Made by a program: the position numbers and the translations under genes
Origin: Defluviitoga tunisiensis
GTDB lineage: Bacteria > Thermotogota > Thermotogae > Petrotogales > Petrotogaceae
Reading direction: 5' to 3'
DNA: 64,000 nt
Assembly: GCF_000953715.1 (NCBI RefSeq)
Contig: NZ_LN824141.1
Location: 1,052,676-1,116,675, forward strand
Notes under the pieces: generated by a model
The model's input: the letters and a program-made list of their open reading frames with translations, nothing else
What the model was told of the DNA's origin: nothing
Database searches by the model: none
Part shown: positions 53,447-60,929 of the stretch, in pieces
Layout of the letters: the number at the start of each line of letters is the position of its first letter
Numbering within the stretch: the stretch's first letter is position 1

Positions 53447-54157
53447 TTAGCGATTTAATTTTTGAAGCCAATTGTGAAGATTGTCATAACTTATAAATTG
53501 TATTCTTTCTTCTATGGGTTTAAACGCAAATTTACTTAATTTATCTTTGAATTCTTCTTTCCTTTGCTTAGGTGCAACTATATTCATCTTAACAGAAAAG
53601 TCTTGTAGTTGTGAAAATTTTGTTAAAGAATTGATAAAATCTGTTGTATGTTCAACTTCAAAAACATATTCAGGAAATTTTCTTGAATTAAACCAAATAA
53701 CATCTATCGTCTTGATGGTTCGGATTATGCTATCATAAGTAAAATTATATACTTCTTTGAGAGTTACATATTCTATTAATGGTTTTTCTAAATATTTTTT
53801 GTTTTTATCTTGTGGTGGTACATAAGTTTCAAATCCTAGAATATTACCCCATTCAACAAGCACCCCTTGATAATAAGTATGATTTATATTTTCTTCTTTT
53901 TTGGGATTTTTACTTATTTCCATCAACGAAAGAACTTCTTTAGGTAATTTATCTTTATAACTTTTCAAAGCCCATAAACCAGGTTTGATTTTGAAAAAAT
54001 ACTGTTCGTTTTGAACAATCCTACGTATTGAGGCATAGGGAGTTTTAGTTTCCCATTTAACTCCAGGTACTTTTAAGACATGTGTGTATAAATAATTAAG
54101 GGTAGCATATCCACCGTTTTCTTCCATAACTTTTCTTACAGCTTCGATTTGGGTCAT
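53447..54157 (-). CDS. HARE-HTH protein with nuclease-like C-terminal domain
   Basis: 236 residues with GGAGGATAA upstream. Residues 1-70 (QIEAVRKVMEENGGYATLNY, ... NEQYFFKIKPGLWALKSYKD) match the HARE-HTH fold, which in other proteins is linked with recognition of modified DNA. Residues about 120-236 contain TIKTIDVIWFNSRKFPEYVF EVEHTTDF, a PD-(D/E)XK-like core (D, then E-V-E). No methyltransferase is adjacent. It looks like a stand-alone restriction or modified-base-dependent endonuclease. Catalysis is inferred only. Confidence 0.6.
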   Translation of the reverse strand: MTQIEAVRKVMEENGGYATLNYLYTHVLKVPGVKWETKTPYASIRRIVQNEQYFFKIKPGLWALKSYKDKLPKEVLSLMEISKNPKKEENINHTYYQGVLVEWGNILGFETYVPPQDKNKKYLEKPLIEYVTLKEVYNFTYDSIIRTIKTIDVIWFNSRKFPEYVFEVEHTTDFINSLTKFSQLQDFSVKMNIVAPKQRKEEFKDKLSKFAFKPIEERIQFISYDNLHNWLQKLNR

Positions 54158-54225
54158 TAATTATCCTCCTCGTAACCTAAGATTAAAACTAATTTTTGAG
54201 GACTATTTATCTATTCAATTATTAA

Positions 54226-54864
54226 CTATATCTCAATTGTTCTTCCTGCTCCACCTTCAAGATAGGAATTTGGATATATTTGCTTTATTTTATCTTTCTG
54301 TTCTGTACAATGAGTAGCACAGATTAGTTTTAACCCCTCTAAAGATTCAGCAGGGGTACCATGCAGACCCCCAATAATCCCATAGACTTCACCAAATTGA
54401 GAAGCAGCCTTTAAAATGTCTTCCATCTTAGGATGAGAACACCCTGTAATAATAACAATTCCTTTGCTGGTTTCTACACAAAGAGATTGCTCGATTCCGT
54501 ATATACCTCCAGTAGAATAGACTCCTTCGTGAATCTTAGTTGCACTATATATTGTGACAACTTCTCTTGCATTCTTAACCCCTTTAAAAACAGGTGGCAC
54601 CCATACTTTTACTTGATCATTCTCTGACAGAAAGCCAGATAATCCACCAACATGATCATAATGAGCATGAGAAATAAAAATTTCATCTATAGAGTTTGGT
54701 GATATACCAAGCTTTCTCATATTATTAAGCAAAATTTTTCCACTACTACCTGTATCAAACAGTATTTTTGGAGCACCTTCTTTTTCTATCAAGGCTGAAA
54801 ATCCCCAATTAGGTTCCAAGTCTTTGTTATATGCGACGTTATCGTAAAGGATTGTGACCTTCAT
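54226..54864 (-). CDS. MBL-fold metallohydrolase
   Basis: 212 residues with AGGGGAGG upstream. Metal motif ISHAHYDHVGGLSGFL, later histidines in TGCSHPKMEDIL and GGLHGTPAE, ATHCTEQKDK near the end. It belongs to the 7,8-dihydropterin-6-methyl-4-(beta-D-ribofuranosyl)-aminobenzene-5'-phosphate synthase-like branch of the beta-lactamase superfamily. Substrate unknown. It runs in the same direction as the HARE-HTH gene 68 bases downstream. Confidence 0.85.
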   Translation of the reverse strand: MKVTILYDNVAYNKDLEPNWGFSALIEKEGAPKILFDTGSSGKILLNNMRKLGISPNSIDEIFISHAHYDHVGGLSGFLSENDQVKVWVPPVFKGVKNAREVVTIYSATKIHEGVYSTGGIYGIEQSLCVETSKGIVIITGCSHPKMEDILKAASQFGEVYGIIGGLHGTPAESLEGLKLICATHCTEQKDKIKQIYPNSYLEGGAGRTIEI

Positions 54865-55295
54865 TGGTTCCTCCCCTTTCTATAATCTACCTCAATTTTC
54901 TTTAAACACATACATTTTATTATATCAAATTTCAACTATATTATGCATATTTAAAATAATTATGCATGTTTAAAATAATTAGGTAAAATGAAAAGTGTAT
55001 TGTAAAATAAACATGGGGATAAAAAAAGTTAGAGACTTCTGTGTAGATCGTTTCTAAATTTGAAAAAATGTAGATTAAAAGGAGATTATATAGTGAAAGT
55101 TTTACTTTTCGTTCTTCTTAATTCTAAAACAATATAAATAGATACTTTACAAATGGAGATTTTTTTAAAAATATGTTGTTGGATTTATAATGGGTTAAGG
55201 GCAGAGTCCTCTCGCCTCTCCTTTGCTAAACGTAGCGAAGAAGTTAAAGGAATTCATAGTTAGTAAGAATTAGAGTTATGGAGGTATTTTTATAA
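54865..55295. other. Repeat-littered gap
   Basis: Two copies of TTATGCAT...TTTAAAATAATTA lie near 54942-54982. A very degenerate palindrome (GAGACTTCTGTGTAGATCG) is at about 55032. A degenerate GGGCGAAGCCC-type repeat (ATAATGGGTTAAGGGCAGAG) is at 55187-55230. No gene. Confidence 0.5.
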
Positions 55296-55445
55296 AAATT
55301 TAAAGAAACTACAGTAGAAATGATTGATAATTATTATATTTCAAATGATGAGTTAGTAATAGTTTTTCAATTATATGAAATTGCGCCATATGTATCTGGG
55401 ATAAGAGAGTTTAAATTTTCACTAGAAGAATTAGGGATAGAATGA
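55296..55445 (+). pseudogene. Fragment of an RsiV/DUF3298-type protein
   Basis: Open frame without start: ETTVEMIDNYYISNDELVIV, FQLYEIAPYVSGIREFKFSL then EELGIE and stop. The 'F-x-x-Y-E-I-A-P-Y-x-x-G' motif is diagnostic for the C-terminus of the DUF3298 (RsiV-like) domain. Only about 50 residues remain. Confidence 0.65.
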
Positions 55446-55480
55446 TTTAATTGGGGAATAATGCTTTAAAACTAAAAAAC

Positions 55481-55506
55481 GAGACGCGCGTGTAGCGCGT
55501 CTCTAC
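55481..55506. repeat. Palindromic repeat, single copy
   Basis: GAGACGCGCGTGTAGCGCGT then CTCTAC, followed by AATTGTAAATTAATGC and the flank shared with the Rpn 3' ends. Confidence 0.9.
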
Positions 55507-55589
55507 AATTGTAAATTAATGCTTGTATAATATATTTACCTAATAAATATTGTTTTATTTTTCCTTGCAAAAACTAATAATTACTATTT

Positions 55590-56033
55590 CTAATTCAAAA
55601 TTTCTTTCAATTCTTCTATCGTTATTTCTAATAGATTATCTCCGATGTAATTAATTGTTTCATCATCAGCATGTCGAATTTTCTCTTTCAATTCTTCTGT
55701 TAATTCATTTCCAAATCTTCGACTCAATACATTAATAGCAACTTCCTTTTTTCCTTCTATTTTCCCTTTTTCAATACCCTTTTCAATACCTTTTTCAATA
55801 CCTTCTTCTCTTAACTTTTCAGCTATCGACATTATCAATTCACCCCTTTCAACTGATTCTTCTTTTGCAGTTCTTTCTAATTCTTCTATTTCTATATCAT
55901 CTCTTACATTTAATAGGTATTTTATACACATCTCAAATACTTCATCTGCTTTTTCTTTATCTTGCATTTTATTTATTAGCTCTACTATTAGCCTAAATGC
56001 TTTGTAAAATCGTCTTACATTATATTTACGCAT
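55590..56033 (-). pseudogene. C-terminal fragment of an Rpn-family nuclease
   Basis: From RFYKAFRLIVELINKMQDKE to the end it matches the protein at 57685-58668 almost exactly; homology begins at about 56011, later than in the 29649 fragment. An extra KGIEKGIEKGIEKG unit shows the repeat in this part varies by one unit between copies. The nuclease domain is absent. Confidence 0.85.
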
Positions 56034-56104
56034 TTAGACGCCATTAAATCCGAAAGATATGGGCTCTGCTTACAGTTCCCAAATTAGATCCCATAAAGTC
56101 AACA

Positions 56105-56267
56105 GTTGATAAATTATGTGATTACAGATATTTCGAAAATTCGTCGATATCTAAACTTGCTCGTTGAAGAATACCTTTTAAAGTTCCTTGCATCTAGCTA
56201 CATACCAATTATCTTCTTTTTGTACAACAACATTAACTTTTAAGCTCGATGTATCTTTTTCACTTTA
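56105..56267 (-). pseudogene. Decayed hicB-hicA remnant
   Basis: Minus-strand frame SEKDTSSLKVNVVVQKEDNW YVARC (56178-56267) matches HicB of 15463-15849. After a deletion, CGACGAATTTTCGAAATATC and the following bases (56105-56160) match the truncated hicA tail at 15905-15950. The same truncated end is thus present twice in the window. Confidence 0.7.
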
Positions 56268-56651
56268 AGAAGTTTTGTTTGTGATAGTGTTTTTGCATGA
56301 AGATTAAATAAATACACGTTACAAGATAGTTTATATACATGATAATTATTAAAATTATATCATATTGCTCTATAGTTTCTCTTTTTAAAGAAGTATAGTT
56401 GATTTTTATAATTTCAATAATATCTATTGCTTGAGTGTTAATGATATAATAAAATTAATAAAAATAACATTCAAAAATCATCTAAACCCTAACAACAAAT
56501 CTTTTTTGTGCATTATTATTTTCCTTAATTAATAAACCAAAGATCTCCTCTCTTTAAATTTAAAACTGTATGATATAATTAAATTAGGAGAAATAACATT
56601 TAATGACTCTATCGCAAAGTATTTGAAAATCGAATAAGAGGGGATGTCAAA
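56268..56651. other. AT-rich gap upstream of mntA
   Basis: No gene. A TATAAT-like stretch near 56571 could serve mntA; the ribosome site AGAGGGGATG ends at 56645. Confidence 0.35.
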
Positions 56652-57059
56652 ATGATAACCCAGCAGCAAATTGATATTATAAAAAACTTTTTAATCAAAA
56701 ATTTAGATGTAGATGTAATATATCTTTTTGGATCTTCAGTAAAAAACACAATGAGAGAAGATAGCGATATTGATATCGCCTTTTTGAGTGAAAAATCCGT
56801 AGATCCATTTGATCTTTTTCTTTTATCTCAGAAGTTAGCTGATTTAGTAGGCAGAGAAGTAGATTTAATAGATATTAAAAAAGCGACTACTGTTTTTCAA
56901 ACTCAAATAATAAGCACCGGAATTGTAATTTACTCTCGTGATGAGAAAAAAAGAGCCATCTTTGAAATGATTACCTATAAAAGTTATGCAAGGTTAAATG
57001 AAGAACGAGAAGAAATTCTAGATAAAATAAAAGAAAGTGGGAGCATATATGCAAAATGA
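56652..57059 (+). CDS. mntA: MntA-type minimal nucleotidyltransferase antitoxin
   Basis: 135 residues. Catalytic motif LFGSSVKNTMREDSDIDIAF (G27-S28, D39, D41) and the later VDLIDIKKA strand carrying the third acidic residue are those of the minimal NTase family. MntA proteins neutralise HepT by adding AMP to a tyrosine near its active site. It overlaps hepT by 11 bases, the usual order. Confidence 0.92.
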   Translation: MITQQQIDIIKNFLIKNLDVDVIYLFGSSVKNTMREDSDIDIAFLSEKSVDPFDLFLLSQKLADLVGREVDLIDIKKATTVFQTQIISTGIVIYSRDEKKRAIFEMITYKSYARLNEEREEILDKIKESGSIYAK

Positions 57060-57459
57060 TATTATAATAAATAAAACAGCGACTATTGAGAGATGTATTT
57101 ATAGAATAAATGAAGAATATAACGATGATCCAGAAAATTTAAAAAACTACACAAAGCAAGACTCAATAATATTAAATATTCAAAGAGCGTGTGAAGCTTG
57201 TATAGATATAGCTATGCATATTGTATCTACTAATAAATTAGGAGTTCCACAGACAACTCGTCAAGTTTTTGATATTCTTAATGAAGCGAACATTATTGAT
57301 GAAAGGTTAGCTGACAGATTGAAAGCGATGGTAGGATTTCGAAATATAGCTGTTCATGATTATCAAGCTCTTAATTTGAGCATAGTTCAAAAAATTATTG
57401 AAGAACATCTAAACGATTTTCTTGAATTTACAAAAATAACTTTAAAATTATTAGATTAA
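57049..57459 (+). CDS. hepT: HepT-type HEPN RNase toxin
   Basis: 136 residues from ATG 57049 (GTGGGAG upstream; GTG 57037 also possible). All helical; the HEPN active site RNIAVHDYQ (R-x4-H-x-Y) is intact, with the Tyr that MntA modifies. It forms a functional-looking MntA/HepT pair. Confidence 0.92.
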   Translation: MQNDIIINKTATIERCIYRINEEYNDDPENLKNYTKQDSIILNIQRACEACIDIAMHIVSTNKLGVPQTTRQVFDILNEANIIDERLADRLKAMVGFRNIAVHDYQALNLSIVQKIIEEHLNDFLEFTKITLKLLD

Positions 57460-57521
57460 AAAGTAAGAAAATCAAATACAATATAATAAGTAAATAGTTT
57501 TAAACACTGATTTAAGCTTGT

Positions 57522-57601
57522 GTAGAGACGTGCTATACGCGCGTCTCCTGATTTCAAAATCAATATCCTTAAAAAAAGACGCTCGTATAGAGCGTCTCTA
57601 C
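57522..57601. repeat. Palindromic repeat pair
   Basis: Copies at 57522-57547 (GTAGAGACGTGC) and 57577-57601 (opposite orientation, GACGCTC type), followed by ATTATGGATTAATA and TTATAATACATTTACCTG, the shared Rpn 3' flank. Confidence 0.9.
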
Positions 57602-57684
57602 AATTATGGATTAATATTTATTATAATACATTTACCTGATTAATAATGTCTTATTTTTCATACAAAAACTAATAATTACTATTT

Positions 57685-58668
57685 CTAATTCAAAATTTCT
57701 TTCAATTCTTCTATCGTTATTTCTAATAGATTATCTCCGATGTAATTAATTGTTTCATCATCAGCATTTCGAATTTTCTCTTTCAATTCTTCTGTTAATT
57801 CATTTTCAAATCTTCGACTCAATACATTAATAGCAATTTCCTTTTTTCCTTCTATTTTTCCTTTTTCAATACCTTTTTCAATACCTTCTTCTCTTAACTT
57901 CTCAGCTATCGACATTATCAATTCACCCCTTTCAACCGATTCTTCTTTTGCTGTTCTTTCTAATTCTTCTATTTCTATATCATCTCTTACATTTAATAGG
58001 TATTTTATACACATCTCAAATACTTCATCTGCTTTTTCTTTATCTTGCATTTTATTTATTAGTTCTACTATTAGCCTAAATGCTTTGTAAAATCTTTCTA
58101 TATCTTTTTCAAATGCACTCCTCATTACTTCTATCACCAATCTTGTGTACGCTTCCCCTACTATACTTGCTTTCGACTTTGGTGAGAAATCTTGCAGCTC
58201 ATACTCATAACTTGGTATGTATTTTCTTATTTCTTCGGGCATGGCTTTTATTCCTTCAATAAGGTTTATTAGGTTAGTTTCTATATTCCATGCAGTTTCT
58301 CCATGGTATATTACTATGGGTATTATTATCGGAATAGTATTTTTTGATTTTTCGTATGTATCTTCCCATATTTTAAGCATGTATTTTAATAACTGAAATA
58401 TGATTTTTTTATCTTTATAACTCTTATGCTCAAATAGAAAGTATATATATCCCGCATGATTGTTTATCTTAGTTTTCCATAATAAATCTGATTGCACATT
58501 TTGAAATTCCTCATCTACATAACTTCCATTTTCTTTCACTAAATAATTTAAATCTATCGCTTTAACAACATTTTTTGGTAGATAGTTTTGTAAGAAATCT
58601 TTTGCTATTTCTATATCTCCAAAACTCATTTTGAAAAAAGCATCATGTGGATTGTTTATTTCGTTCAT
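57685..58668 (-). CDS. Rpn-family PD-(D/E)XK nuclease / transposase-like protein, full length
   Basis: 327 residues; the only intact copy of three in the window. The N-terminal nuclease domain begins NNPHDAFFKMSFGDIEIAKD and has the motif VQSDLLWKTKI ... YIYFLFEHKSYKDKKIIFQL LKYM (D, then E-x-K), the pattern of the YhgA/Rpn 'recombination-promoting nuclease' family. The C-terminus holds an IEKGIEKGKIEGKKE repeat, as usual. Two C-terminal fragments share its 3' flank, so the copies spread together with that flank. Rpn proteins nick DNA and promote recombination. Confidence 0.88.
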   Translation of the reverse strand: MNEINNPHDAFFKMSFGDIEIAKDFLQNYLPKNVVKAIDLNYLVKENGSYVDEEFQNVQSDLLWKTKINNHAGYIYFLFEHKSYKDKKIIFQLLKYMLKIWEDTYEKSKNTIPIIIPIVIYHGETAWNIETNLINLIEGIKAMPEEIRKYIPSYEYELQDFSPKSKASIVGEAYTRLVIEVMRSAFEKDIERFYKAFRLIVELINKMQDKEKADEVFEMCIKYLLNVRDDIEIEELERTAKEESVERGELIMSIAEKLREEGIEKGIEKGKIEGKKEIAINVLSRRFENELTEELKEKIRNADDETINYIGDNLLEITIEELKEILN

Positions 58669-58816
58669 TAGGTGTCCTCACTTTTGGTGTTATTTGAGCA
58701 TCAATAAGTTCAGTAATTTAACTTCCACCTTAATTATACCATACAAAACAACTGTTCTTATTCAAGGACGGGTAATTTTACATTTAATAATCTTCCAAAA
58801 ATTGATTTAACCTCGT

Positions 58817-59073
58817 GTAGAGACGACCTATATGGGCGTCTCTGGGTTTAATGGTTATTTTGAAAACAAAAAAGACGCTCGTATAGAGCGTCTCTACAAC
58901 TAAAAATTGATGTAGTTTCCTAGAATAATTCAAAACACAAATTATATGTTTACCAATCAATAATTGATTTAAACATTTATTAAATCAAGTGTAGAGACGA
59001 CCTATATGGGCGTCTCCAAGGTTTTATCATTATTTAAAACAAAAAACGAGACGCTCGTATAGAGCGGCTCTAC
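58817..59073. repeat. Palindromic repeat cluster (two convergent pairs)
   Basis: Copies at 58817-58842, 58873-58897, 58991-59016 and 59048-59073. Each pair is GTAGAGACGACC then GACGCTC facing it, 30 bases apart. The pair spacing is 174 bp. Confidence 0.9.
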
Positions 59074-59163
59074 AAGGTTTGAATTTATGTGGATTATAAC
59101 AAAATATAGTATAATAAAAGTTAAGAATAGTTTGTATCTTCAAATTATAGGAGGCGAAATATT

Positions 59164-60519
59164 TTGAACAATTTAGATTTTTTGATAGCCGATTTACCTG
59201 AAGATGTAAATAATTTAATTTGTTTTGGAGAATTTCAAAAAGCAGTTAGATTGATTGATATTTATTTAGATAGAAATATTTCAAATACGTTGAAGCAACG
59301 CCTAAACTTTGAAAAGTACAGAATAGATGTTCTTAAAAATGAATACATATATACTTTCGAAGAAGCTTTGGAGCTAGCTCAAGAAAAAATTGAAGGTTTT
59401 ACAAGGCAAGATTTAGAAGATTTGAAAGATCAACGCTATGCAGATTGGATATTCATTGAAGGAAGAGAGATGTTCAGCAAGCGATTTTTAGATAATATCA
59501 TAAAAGTGCATCCAACAATTAAAGAACGTCTGAGAATTAAAGAAATAGAAGATGAAGAGGAAAGGGACTTCTTAGACAACGCTATAAAAGAAATTATTGA
59601 AAAAGGCGAAAAAAGCTATTTCATCCATCTCAAAACTGGTATTAAGATGAAAAGTGAGCATGCCAGAATTAATGAAACTGTGAGGGTTCACTTGCCTATT
59701 CCACAAAAAGCTCAACAGATAGCTAATATTAACATACTTAACACCTCTCATACTGCAAAATTTATCTCTCCAGAAACATACCCCCAAAGAACTATATTCT
59801 TTGAAGAACAATTGAAAGAAAACGAAAATTTTACAGTCGAATATTCATACGAAAATCATGTAAAATATGTAAATCCTGATTTTAATAAAGTGCTTAAAAG
59901 GCAGCCCAAATTTCACACAAATGAATGGTTACCTCAAATCAAGTTTTCTCCATTTTTAGTAGATTTGGCAAGAGAGATAGTTAAAGAAGAAGTAAATCCT
60001 TTGCTTAAGGCTAGAAAGATTTATGATTATATAACTCAAAATGTTCAGTACTCTTATGTCAGACCTTATGTGTCAATTGTTAATATTCCAGAATATGCTG
60101 CATACAATTTGAAAGGAGATTGCGGTGTTCAAGCCCTTCTGTTTATAACCTTATGTAGAATTGTAGGAATTCCAGCAAAATGGCAATCGGGTTTGTATGT
60201 AACTCCATATGGTGTTGGCCCTCATGATTGGGCACAGTTTTATATAGAACCATATGGATGGTTATTTGCAGATCTTTCATTTGGTGGCAGTGCTTACAGG
60301 GCTAAAAATGAAAGAAGATGGAATTTCTATTTTGGTAACCTAGACCCCTTTAGAATGGTTGCTAATTCGGAATTTCACTATGACCTTTTGCCACAAAAGA
60401 AATTCTTAAGATCTGATCCATACGATAATCAAGTAGGTGAGGTAGAATATCTTGACAAAGGTTTTTCAAGAAATGAATTCGATGTTATAATGGATATAAT
60501 AGATGTGCATGAAATTTAG
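59164..60519 (+). CDS. Transglutaminase-like cysteine protease-fold protein
   Basis: 451 residues from TTG 59164 (TAGGAGGCG upstream). The N-terminal 250 residues are helical then beta. The transglutaminase core has the triad C320 (LKGDCGVQALLFI), H354 (GPHDWAQFYI) and D370 (FADLSFGGSA), followed by RRWNFYFGNLDPFRMVAN. No signal peptide, so probably cytoplasmic. Related archaeal and bacterial proteins act as peptidases or have unknown roles. Confidence 0.85.
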   Translation: MNNLDFLIADLPEDVNNLICFGEFQKAVRLIDIYLDRNISNTLKQRLNFEKYRIDVLKNEYIYTFEEALELAQEKIEGFTRQDLEDLKDQRYADWIFIEGREMFSKRFLDNIIKVHPTIKERLRIKEIEDEEERDFLDNAIKEIIEKGEKSYFIHLKTGIKMKSEHARINETVRVHLPIPQKAQQIANINILNTSHTAKFISPETYPQRTIFFEEQLKENENFTVEYSYENHVKYVNPDFNKVLKRQPKFHTNEWLPQIKFSPFLVDLAREIVKEEVNPLLKARKIYDYITQNVQYSYVRPYVSIVNIPEYAAYNLKGDCGVQALLFITLCRIVGIPAKWQSGLYVTPYGVGPHDWAQFYIEPYGWLFADLSFGGSAYRAKNERRWNFYFGNLDPFRMVANSEFHYDLLPQKKFLRSDPYDNQVGEVEYLDKGFSRNEFDVIMDIIDVHEI

Positions 60520-60545
60520 CCTTAATATCTAATTATAATTAATCT

Positions 60546-60573
60546 TTCCCCTCTTTCTAGAGGGGATTTTTTG
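60546..60573 (+). terminator. Rho-independent terminator
   Basis: CCCCTCT-TTCT-AGAGGGG followed by ATTTTTTG, 28 bases after the transglutaminase-like stop. Confidence 0.85.
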
Positions 60574-60929
60574 TTGAAATAGTTTCAAAAGATAAATACA
60601 TTTCTTATTAGATAATGTGATGGTTAATTATTAAAAAAATATTGAGGGAAAATAACATTTTTTTCATCAAATGAAGATGTTTAGAAAATATTAGTCTTTA
60701 AAGATGTTTTTTTAATACAATGTTATCTTTTAATTTACTTTTATTAACAATCAGGAACAATAAGTATGTTGTTTTTCCTGTTATAAGTCTTATAGTAAGC
60801 TTCACTAAATAAGAATTTTACAAACAAAAAAATTAATAAGATTTTATCTGTTATTTATTTTAATGTAAAAAAATGTTATACTATATTATGAGAACTAGCA
60901 AAGATTATTCTAAAAAAGGTGGCCGAGAT
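60574..60929. other. Long leader of the PAS-GGDEF-EAL gene
   Basis: No gene; AT-rich with a CAGGA...TCCTG interrupted dyad (about 60751-60780) and a TATACT box near 60878 close to the start. The region is long enough for regulation. Confidence 0.35.

Noticed and set aside
6203-59073. GAGACG/CGTCTC arms as a restriction-site signal
   Set aside because: The hexamer equals the recognition site of a known type IIS enzyme, but the conserved stem, GTAG side and flanks explain the pattern better; no matching restriction gene is seen.
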